DNA from: Maylandia zebra
Lineage: Eukaryota > Chordata > Actinopteri > Cichliformes > Cichlidae
Reading direction: 5' to 3'
Assembly (NCBI RefSeq): GCF_041146795.1
Contig: NC_135176.1
Coordinates: 19,665,786-19,729,785 of the forward strand
Length of the DNA stretch: 64,000 nt
Under the pieces are notes generated by a model. The model made no database searches. It had not been told where the DNA came from and saw only the letters and a program-made list of their open reading frames with translations. Positions 35,471-46,500 of the stretch are shown one piece after another; positions within the stretch are counted from its first letter, which is position 1, and each line of letters begins with the position of its first letter. The position numbers and the translations under genes were made by a program.

Positions 35471-37749
35471 AAATAGATGTTAAATTAATTTTCGAATAGA
35501 GTATAGAGTTTGATTGTGGGTTGCCAGAAACAACAGCTTATAAATCTGGGTCAATTGCACCGGACCAATCCAAACTGACTAAAGTATGACAGCAAGGTCA
35601 ACTACACTGCTGGGTTAATAATACAACTTGAATGGATGCATGACAGTGCACAACAGCTCACAAATACAAACTAAAGGCAAAAGCTGCAAAAGATCGTGGT
35701 GGAATAAAGATGCAAAGTGGACTCCTAAAAAATGATATTTCTGGTCAGATGATGTTCAACCCTCCTGTAGAGTCCAGTTATCTAGTGAATGCTGTTTGAG
35801 ACTTTGTGTGTGTTTTTTCTTATCATCTGTCCATCTACAAAGAACATTAATACATTAATGGAGATTTCTTCTCATTTCATTTGTACTTCAATTGTTACTA
35901 ATCATAAACTGACAGGGCGATCTAGAATTCATCTTTTCTTCTAACTCAGTAGTCGCTCTCTTCACTTTTCCACTCTCCTGCCCACTCCTCTGCCCAGACT
36001 GTGTTCCCGACCTCACCGTGGAAAAAACACAATACACAAACTGTCTTTTTCTCTGTGTGTGAATGCCTCAGTTTATACCTCACAAACTCAGGTGTGCACA
36101 CAGAGAAACGCTGCACTTCTGTGTCCACACTCCCCTCTAAGAAATCAGGATTGACACTCAGGCGTGAATGACGCTCTGACCTCCTCTCCGTCACCTCAGT
36201 CCTCGCTCCTTCCTTCACAATACACAAACGCCGCTCCTCAGTCCTCTATTTGATGTGGAAACTCATTCCACATTTCCTGTCAACCTGAGAGATTTTGGGG
36301 GCCCAATCTTGAATTCTGCATAGCAGAGGCGAGGGGGTTACTCCTCGCCTCTTGTCCCGTGCTTGTAAAGGCCCCTCTGGATCTGAGAAGTAGGAGCAAA
36401 GTGTGATTCCAGCTTGGCTATGGATAAAAGGACAACAGGCCAAGCAGCAAAAGCATCACACACGATTTAGTGCAGCTGGAGATACAAAATAAATGGGTAT
36501 TACAGCTCAGATGGAAAGGAAGCTGAAATATTCTGTCAGCATTGCGATCCAACAGGTCGGTGTGACTTCAACTTGGCTTTGGATAAGTAAGCAAAGCATG
36601 AAGTCAGTGAAGGAGAAAACTGTGGCTGTAGATCACATGTTATTCAGTGAACTTCATAAACTGAATTAAATCCAACAAAGTAACACATAACATGGGTTTT
36701 TGGGCATTTTTGTGCACTTAGCTACTGAAACTACTGATGTTTTTTTCCCAGTGAAATTAAAGAAATTAATTTCTCCCCTCTTTCTGTCAAAATCCTGACC
36801 AAAGGCACAACCTGTACATGCAATCAGGTGGTGATTAATTATTGCTGCTGATTAACAGATGTTCAGATGTAACTAGTTTGCTCCTCCAACCTGGGCTACA
36901 GTTTCTCAAGCACAGGTGTCTGATGGACATTGTAAACCGCACATTATCCATAATAGCTTCCTTTGTAATATGATGGCTGCTTTTTAGTTTAATGTAGTTT
37001 AAGATTTTATATTTTGCCACTGTATGGGTTAGTGCTTATCTTTTAACCCTGCGCACTTCAACTGAATCACTGAGATCTGCTTAGCAAATGTCTGCCTGTC
37101 TCGAGCTCCTAATTAAACACAGGAGGTGAAATTGTGGAACAAACTGCGTCTTCACATCAGCATCTCCCATGTTTATTCTTTGGCTTTTAGATCAGACTGA
37201 ATTCTGACTGTTATTTATCTATGTTGTTTTACTCTTTTTGCTTTAATTCTATGTTCTTTAAGTCTGTTGTTTTATATCACTGTTTTTGTTTTTGTTTTTT
37301 TAGATGTGCAGCACTTTGGTCCACAGCTATTGCTTTATATGTACTGATAAATAAATTTGACATGACTACATTCAATGAATGAATGAATGAATGAAGCAGT
37401 CTTACTTGACTCAGGCTATGTGCTGGATTGTCGCAGTGTTTTTTGGGGTCTGCAGAAGCCTGAATGGGAAACTGGATATCATACATAGACAAGAATATTA
37501 TTCCCCTATTTCCAGGAATCACAGGGTACTGAGATTTAAAGCAGATGTGTGACTGCTGGCATCTGATAAAAGATGGATTCAGCCTCAGCAGGGAATTGAT
37601 TTGGATATGAATATATGCAATATTCACACTAGGTTTTAGTGCATTGTTACTAACAATAGCATAATTTGTTAGATGTTACCAGTACATAATTTTAAATCGT
37701 CAATATGCCAAGTCGGAAGCTAAAAAATGATATCCTAACTGCAGTAGGC

Positions 37750-38500
37750 AATTACTGGCCACTTTATTAGGTGCACAACCATCTCTAGGATTTATAGAGA
37801 ATGATCTGAAAAAGAGAAAATATCCAGTGAGTGGAGAAAATGCTTTATTGATGTCAGATGTCAGAGGAGTATGGTCAGACTGCTTCAAACTGATAATAAC
37901 GTAAAGGTAACTTAAAATAACCTCATGTTACAACCAAAACATGGTAAATGGAATTACTCTTATTTAGTGATTTTTCTACCTGAGCACACAAAGCTCTTTA
38001 TTCAACATGTCTCGCTCACACATTTTATTCTGCATCCTAGTGCACACTCACACTCACTCAGCCGCCTGACCAGCAGGGTATGCAGAAGAGCATTAGTTCT
38101 TAAGTTCAAAATGTGCTGCCAAACAACATGAAGGCATGGATCCATCCTCCCTTGTATGAGTGAGCACACTGGGGCTCATTTAAACACCAAAGTCTCCCAG
38201 AGCAGTGTTGCTGTTTTCCATCCCCTTTTGACCTGCTTCTAGCAGGATAACACAGCATGATACAAACATCGAATCATCTCAAACGACTGTCTTGATCACA
38301 ACTTAATATAAGTTCCCTGTACTCAAATGTCCTCCACAGTCCTCAGATGTCAAATAGAGCACATATCGGATGTGGTGGGAAGGATTCTCATTGTGGACAT
38401 GCAGACGAAAAATCTGCAACTAGTGTGAGAATCTGACATGTCAACATGGACCAAAATGTCTGAGGGATGTTTCCAGCACCTTGTTGAACCTGTGCAAAAA
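37750..38500 (+). mobile_element. Tc1-like transposon, decayed
   Basis: The left end carries TGGCCACTTTATTAGGTGCAC, shared by a widespread fish Tc1 family. From 38120 to 38490 the + strand resembles transposase coding sequence: GGCATGGATCCATCCTCCCTTG, then CTAGCAGGATAACAC, then CTCAAATGTCCTCCACAGTC, then ATGGACCAAAATGTCTGAGG, each matching known family blocks in order. The frame is broken. A second copy of the same end, CCGGACACTTTATTAAGTACAC, lies near 50443. Confidence 0.6.
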
Positions 38501-38984
38501 TAAGGACTTGGTTATTTGTCATAAATGACTCCCAAAGGTAATATTTCCAGATCATCTTATTTACAGAATTTCTAAATCTCTGAAACATTAATATTTTATT
38601 AAAAGTAGAAAACCGTTATTTTCCACAGTGGAAAAAGTCCATTAAGATATTTCTGTATAAATACAGAGAGAAGGGGATTTGTTTCATGTGCATAAGGCAC
38701 ATTTGTAATTGGATCTGTTTATTTGTTTATTTTAGTTTTTCATTTATTTTTGCTTATTATGGCATTGTGTGCTCCTGGCTCAGTTTGAAAGTCGACTGCA
38801 GGTCCAGCGGTGCACTACATCTCTGTGACACCTTTACTTAGTTTGAATTTGCAAACAAAATACAGAAACAGCATATCAACTAACATAACAAGTCAGATTT
38901 AACGTTTTGAAGTCTTTTTTATGACAAATAACCACGTCCATGTTGACATATTTCGGTGTGGACTATGAACTGTAGGTGTGGACC

Positions 38985-39275
38985 AGCAACACGCTGAGGC
39001 TGAAAGCTAAGCCCAGCGGAGGGAGTGTGGGGCCCTCCCCCCAGCGGGGGGTGGGATCTAACGGGGAAGGAGAGCTCTGTTTCTCCGCCAGTGTGACCCG
39101 TCCGGCTCCTCCGCAGCAGGTTATCTCACCATCGAGACGCTTCAGGATCTCCAGAATTTAACCGCCCCTGATATTATAAAGGTAGGACTGAACAAAACCA
39201 GATCACAGGTGTTTTCGCGTTTTAAGTTCCTGACCTAACAGACAGAGAGCGACCCGCGGGAGCGATTTGTGAAGA
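38985..39275 (+). promoter_or_regulatory. GC-rich probable promoter and noncoding first exon of aldh3a2
   Basis: A locally GC-rich block with several CpGs and the near-palindrome CCCTCCCCCCAGCGGGGGG (about 39032-39050) stands out from AT-rich surroundings. A splice donor AAAG/GTAGGA at 39181/39182 could close a noncoding first exon joined to an acceptor just before the ATG exon (CTTTCTGCAG at 40461-40470). This is an inference from position and composition. Confidence 0.4.
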
Positions 39276-40504
39276 GACAAAAAAAAACAAATAAGACTAA
39301 CAATAAAAACACGAAATTTAATCAGCCAGACGGACACATTAAGACGATAATGTATCCAATAAAGTTTGTGCAGAATAACCAACGTCAGCCGTGAAGCATT
39401 TAACGTGAAACAGGATACCGGATGTTGTATGTGTAGTTTCTAATTACTGTACCTTTAAGTGTGAGCCAGCCGCTGTAGCCTGGTGTTTGTGATGGTTTCC
39501 CTTTGCTGTCATTATCACAGCATACAAGCATAGAAAGCATCAGGCTCCCTCCCTAAAAAGCGATAATGGACAAATATTCCGCTTGATCCAAGTTATCAGG
39601 AGCATATAATAACGTATGCATATAATTAAAAGTACAGAGAGCCAACACAACAACAGAAAAACGTACTTATATAATACTTAATTGCTAATATGCAAAACGA
39701 TGATGTATCTTATCACTTCTGTGATTTTTATAATATAGTGGGTTTGTCTCAATAAAAGAAAAAGCAGTGCTGCTGTAGTCAATGAACGAAATCTCTCAGC
39801 ACAACTATAAGAAACAAATTACAGCAAAACTTCTGCTCATTGCCCACACTGTCCTGTAATTAAGTAAAAGGTTTTTGTTATTACACTGAAAATGTCTTAC
39901 TTTATTTATTTATTTATTCATTCATTCATTCATTTGTTTTACTGTAAATGTAAATAAATAAAAAATATCTATAGTAGATAGTGAAAAAACCTTTTCTGTC
40001 ATTTAACTGTTTATATATTACTTAACTACTTTGCAGTATGAGTGGCTGTGGGGCAGGTCTATATCAGTGCATCAGTAACACAAACTGTAAAATATTTGAA
40101 ATTACATTTGAAACGTTCCTAAATTTTCCAAAGATGTTCAGTGGGCTGGACTGGAGTCTTAAGCAGGCTGATTTTGGCTCCCGGGCCTTAACAATCACAA
40201 TTAAATATAACAGAAAATACTAAACTATCCTAACCTTTATAGCTTAAGTTACTAAACTACCACCAAAACCTCAAATTACATTATATAATTTAACAGTTCT
40301 TACTTTATAGATGAGAGATCAATAAAACTAGGATAGTTATGGTTATAACAGATTTTTTTTAAAGTGTTTGATGCACTTGCTCGTGCTTGGACCGGTGAGA
40401 AGAGAGCTGCAGTAGGAGAGTTGTGTATTTTTAAAGTTATCCACCTTTTCTTGATTTCTGCTTTCTGCAGCTTTGAGGAAATCTTTTTCATTTGGTCTCA
40501 AAAG

Positions 40505-43500
40505 ATGTCCCGGGAGCAGCAAGCGGTGGCTCGTGCCAGGAAAGCCTTTGAAACAGGCAGGTCCAAATCTGTAGAGTACCGAATCAACCAGCTCAAGAAT
40601 CTGCAGCGGTTATTCAGCGAGAGACAGAAAGAGATTGCAGCTGCCATTAAGAAAGACCTCAATAAGGTGAGTAGTGAGTACAAAACACATAGACTCCTGT
40701 CTGTGTTTTTACAGACTGGCTTCCGATGTTTCCCATGTTATTTCTTAGGTAAGCACAAAAGCTCCCGGAAAGCACATCCACTGCCAAGGCCAAGGCACAT
40801 TTCGTAATTCTAAACAAAGTCATCTGGACCCAATTAAATCCTGAATTTTTTTGTCTGTGTCATTAATGTCTTGGTAGTTGTGCATACTTGTGCTGGCACA
40901 CAAACAGTCTGACATAGAAAGAGCTGGATGGGATCCCTTCTTTCCTCTGGAAATCTGATTGCTATAAATAAATATATATGTATAGGACTGCCTTGTTAAG
41001 AAATATAAATAGAAGTTTTAAAGTGGTCAGATCATAAAACCTATGAAATGTTCATGAATCAAAAATAGCCAAAATAGTTTCCTTTCATGGAAGCATACAG
41101 AAGCTGAAGAGTATCCACCATAAGGAGATCCTACGTTCATCTTCTTCTTCCTCAGACCGAGGTTGGGGCACAGTTTTATGAGACTCTGGGTCTGGAGGGT
41201 GAGATCAGCCTCTTCATTAAGAATCTGAAGGAGTGGGCAGCCCCTCGGCATGTGAAGAAGAACCTGCTGACCATGTCTGACACCGTCTACATCCATCCAG
41301 AGCCGCTGGGGGTGGTGCTGGTCATCGGGGCCTGGAACTACCCCTGGGCTGTGACCATCCGGCCGCTCATTGGAGCCATTGCTGCCGGTACTGTACCATG
41401 CTGAGAGTGTTTGGGGTGGATGAAAGGGCAGAGTGTGATGTAATGTGCCTGAGTAGCGCTTACATCTGTAACATCTTTTATGATAAGAATACCACAGGCA
41501 ATTTGTGTCCTTGTGGCCACTTACTCAAGTGCAGAATTGCGTAAAATAGCATAAAAGTCAAATTATATAAAGCATTAGCATTTATATATAATAATAATTA
41601 TTATTGTGTGCATATTAAATAATAACTGAAAACAAAGTTACCTATATAATTAAGTACTGGAGTAAACTTATATGTCACCAAATTCTCAATTTAAAATATA
41701 CAATTTACTTACAGTTTGTAGTGCCTGGCCCTTTAAGCACACAGCCTTATTAACTCTGATATTGTAGCATTTTTTCAGTTCAGAGTAAAATCAGAACCTA
41801 TGTAAATGTCTTTGGATACGTTAGCAACAGACAGCAAAGACCACAACATTTCTGCCTAAGATTTGGAAATCAAGGCGTGTATTCAGTTCTTTTCTATTCG
41901 TCTGTTTTTCAGGCCAGTTCTTTTCTTTTGTCCCGTGATCACAACCGCTCAAGTTCCCCTTTCTATCCAGCCACTGCCAAGTGTTCTCTTTCAGCTTGTG
42001 ATAAGTAGGTCAAAGGCCACTCTGTGAACTCTATACTGCAATAATGAGAGCAGAAGTTTTAGGAACGGCAAAAGATTCATTGTGTGTGTCCTTGTACGTT
42101 GGTATTTACTCATCAGATGCTGGGATCATGTTTTTTTCTATTTCTCATACATTATCTTCATAAAGCTCAGCCTGAGTGGTCAAACTGTGCGACTCAGCTT
42201 TAATCACGATGTCATGAAGAGGTTTCTTGTGACTACACAGCATGACACTGCAGTATTTGTGGTTGTCCAGTGATAGCTTTGCATATCAGTGCTTGCAAGT
42301 AGGCAGCTCATTTGTATTTCATTTGGATAAATCTAGTTTAGTGTCAAATACTGAAAAAGTGTAGCACTCGTCAGTGCAGTTGTGCAGCACTTTGTGCCAC
42401 CATTTAATATTCTGTGATTGCTGGCACAACATGGACTTTGCTCTTTGCACCGGCAATATCAGATATTACACAGAAGCTCGTATCAGCCCAGTGGGTCAGA
42501 AGTCTTTTCTTCTGATTATTTTCAGGCCAAAGGCAACTGTCAGTTCAACAAAACTGTTGAAGAATTATGCATTTAAAATGTAATGCACACCAATGTGCGT
42601 AATATTTTTTCATTGTGATTGGTTAATATTTACAGTCACAATTTCAGGTTAAAATAGTAAGTTAGCATTTTCTGTCTGGGCAGCCACAGCCTGAATGTGT
42701 GTGTTTGAATGGGTGAATGAGGCTAGTTGTATAAAAGTGCTTTGAGTGCTAGAAAAGAGTAGAAAAGCAGGATATAAGTGTCATTTATTTCCAGGGAGTA
42801 AAAATAATTCAATTAATCTCAGTAAAACAGACCGGTAAACAACGTATGTACTATATGTAATAGGCTGATAATTCATGATATATACCATCATGTAAAAACT
42901 CTGATATATATAATGATACTTGTTCAACTGAATCAATTAGATTTGCATTTCACGTGTCAGTGATCCTGAAGGTTATTGTAGTTAACTAAAAATAAAAATA
43001 AAAAGTAGACTTGGAGAAAGGTTAAAAACAACCAAAACAATTGTGGCTAATGTGAAAAATGAATTAAAGTAAAATAAAAATATAGATAATAAGTTAATAT
43101 CCTTAGCTTTAGACATTGTTATCTGTTAAAATTTGCTATCATAACTTAGCTGTGGAGGTTTTGATGGACATGTTAATTTGAGACATGGATGTTTAAAAGA
43201 GTGAGAGTCAATAGCTTTAAAAAAGTTGTATTTTTGGGAATGCCTGTTCTAATTTTCCATAATCTTGCCTCTGTCGTGTGTCCTCCACACAATAAAAGAC
43301 TAAAACTGACACTGAAACCAATAAAAACTAAAGTGAAACTACTGAAAATGTTTTCAAGCAGTAAATATTAAAGTGGAACAAGCAGCAGTACTATAGAAAC
43401 TAACTGAAACTAAACAGAATTAAAAACAAAAAGTGAAATGAAAATAAAAACGAAATTATAAGAACTCTGTTGATCACCAATAAAAAAGCACAAAGGTGTA

Positions 43501-46500
43501 GCTGAGGCTGCCAGCACAGACAAAGGTGAACGTCTGGGGGTAGGCGTGTGATCTCAGCTGTCTTAGTGGAGATAATGATCAATAAATGTAAGATAATGAT
43601 GCCAAATGCTTGCACACAAAGAGAACTGGATATTTTCTTGGACTTTAAGCCATGATCTGCATTCTGCTGAATAGCTATCCATCCACAGGCTGTGTTTTTA
43701 GATCACAAATCAATAACAACATTAGTACATTTCATATTAAATGTGTCAGGAAAAAATGGACAAACATCATCAAAGAAAATGATTGAAAATAATTGTTAGA
43801 TAAAGACAATATTGAGCTGCTATTCTCTTCTACCTGTGCAGGTAATGCAGCTGTGGTGAAGCCCTCTGAGGTCTGTGTGCACACTTCCAAAGTCATGGAG
43901 GACCTTCTGCCGATTTACATTGACAAAGTAAGGACAGGTCACATGACAGCAGCCTATGTCCAGCCAAACAAGGCTCTGTTATAAGCTGCTTATTCTTTAC
44001 AAACTGCATCTGTGCTTACACTTATAGTTTTATCCTGTGTCATATAAAAACAAACTGTGAAATGTTTCCCATGAAAACACAAGATGTCAAGGAAACTGTG
44101 TTTACTATAGACACGATGGGGGAAGTCGAGCAGAGAAAAGCTTTTGACTTGTGCTGTATTTGCTTTTTATAATCAGCTTTATTTATTTATTTATCTCTAT
44201 TTATTCTGCAAATGATCTAAAGAAGAAAACTGCCTTGCATCTCAAGTTGTTTAAATTACAGAGACGTGTTGTTTCCGGAGCTTTTGTGATACCTCCGTGT
44301 ATGTTTTCTTTTGTGTGTCAGGAGCTTTACCCTGTTGTAACTGGAGGAGTGCCGGAGACCCAGGAGCTGCTACGCCAGAAATTTGATCATATCTTCTACA
44401 CCGGCAACAGCACGGTGGGAAAAGTGATCATGGAAGCTGCCGCCAAACACCTGACACCAGTCACCCTGGAGCTTGGCGGGAAGAGCCCCTGCTACATCGA
44501 CAAGAACTGTGACATAAGCATAGCCTGCAGGTGAAAGCAGTGCTCAGTGTTATTTGTCTTCATGTTACAATTTTAATTTCTTTTTTCTTTCTTACATACA
44601 GTCACTCAGAATCTTAATATTTCCATTAAGGGTGTCTGAATATGCTGGGTAGCTTTGCATGATCACAGTTTAAGACAGCTTTTATTTTAGCCTTGTGGCC
44701 GTTGGTTCATCATCTGTCGTTATCAGTTTAAGCTTCTCTTCTTTCAACCACCCTGCCTTAAAGTCAGCTTTTTTGTGGTTGGCTACACCTCATAAACAAA
44801 CAGCTGGTGGGAGGAGCTGTTGTGCTCAAATTCAGAACTGTGTACCCTAAATGAGCATAATAAACATATTTACTCTCTCTGATGTTAAGAGGAATCTAAA
44901 GCATGGGCTTTAGAATACTTGCAGCTTTAGGCCATATTTAATATGAGCATCCACCTTTGTTCTGAGTGTTGGTCCATCCAGCGAGTGCTGTCAAAGCATA
45001 TGCAGCTGTGGTCAGATGTTTATATACACTAGTCGTGGACATGAATGTCATAGTAATTTGGGGCTTTTAATGATTTGAATGATTTTTAATTTTCTCTAAT
45101 CCACATAAGGTCAAAAGTATACTTACACACCATCAGTAATATTCAATTGATCGACACACTCTCAGTCCGAGTCAATGTAAAACTGGCTCGACTGTGGACG
45201 CTGGTGTTATAACGCTTCCAGTTCATGGCAGGCCTGAGCCTTGGGGTTTTCTTTAACACCCTGATAACGTGATGGCACATCATTCCACCCTGAAGGACAA
45301 AGAATTCAAAGAAATTGAATTCTCAAATTGTCTTGATATTCATGCTCATGATGAGTGTATGTTTAACTTCAGACCACAACTGTATATGACATAAATCCAG
45401 TCACCGGTAACACTTCCTCTGCTCTGTAGGCGTATCACGTGGGGGAAGTACAGTAACTGTGGTCAGACCTGCATCGCCCCAGACTACATCCTTTGTGAGC
45501 CCAGCATCCAGAACCGGGTCATTGAAGAGGTCAAGAAGTGTATTAAGGTACTGAAGATTGAAAAAAACGTAACTTTGAGTTGAGAATTTTAAAACTAAGG
45601 AAAAAATATAGTCTTTAGCCTTTATTTCAATACAAACCTCAAAGAAATGTTTATGCCTAAAAGATTCATTATCAAGGTAGCAACACAGTGCACCGGGGGG
45701 GGTAATTTAATGTGTTTGTCCATTAATTTACTGGTTTTTAAAATAATTTCTGTAGGAGTTCTACACAGACAACCCAAAGACGTGCCCGGACTATGGTCGC
45801 ATCATCAACCAGCGCCATTTCAAGAGGGTCATGGCCATGTTAGAAGACAGCAACATCGCTGTAGGCGGGGAAAATGATGAGTCAGACTGCTACATAGGTA
45901 ACAATTAATTCATTTTTAAAATATTGTGTTTATTTTCTCAGGCCTTGACAGATGCACCTTCAGGGACCATATACAGAGTCAATACTCAATAGCAGGAGGA
46001 TAAGGGGAAAATAACAATAGAAGTTACAATGAAGACAAATGTTGATAGCTTTTAAACTAAAATAATCAAACTGAAACTCAGACAGATAAACCAGAATATC
46101 TGAAAGGAGAACCTTCAGGAACAAGACAAAGTCATGCAGTGTTTCTGTGATGTGCTTAGCTCCAACAGTTCTACGGGACGTGAAGCCAGAGGCAAAGGTA
46201 ATGCAGGAGGAGATTTTTGGACCTCTACTTCCTATCTTACCAGTCAGCAGCCTGGACGAAGCCATCAAGCTGATCAATAAGGGAGAGAAACCTCTGGCTC
46301 TCTATGTGTTCTCACCAGATAACAAGGTATCTACCAGCAGCCAACACAGCAAAGCAGTTAACACGTGGAAACCAGTGTTTAGGTCGAGACTTATTGTCAG
46401 GGTTTTTTGTTTTCTCTTCTCTGTAAAGGTGATAGAGAGAATGAGAGATGAGACTTCGAGTGGAGGATTCCTGGCCAACGACTGCCTCGTGCACTATTCT

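Larger units (their letters stand above)
33400..38980. other. Intergenic region sebox to aldh3a2
   Basis: Contains a GC- and CpG-richer stretch around 33700-33800, a (GTTT)n run at about 34528-34555, (TATC)n at 35404-35470, (AATG)n at about 37374-37395 and a Tc1 fossil at 37750-38500. No convincing exon was found. SARM1 and SLC46A1, which flank VTN in mammals, are not present here. Confidence 0.5.
41388..43841. other. aldh3a2 intron 2; mostly unremarkable
   Basis: Holds a short SINE-like piece at 42655-42790 and an ACTAAAA-rich stretch from about 42985 to 43460. The minus-strand open frame near 43400-43615 is due to this A-rich composition. Confidence 0.45.

Noticed and set aside
40364-40504. 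Possible N-terminal extension of aldh3a2 from an upstream in-frame ATG
   Set aside because: The extension (FDALARAWTG...) has no counterpart in the family and a likely splice acceptor lies inside it; MSREQQAV aligns with the usual start.
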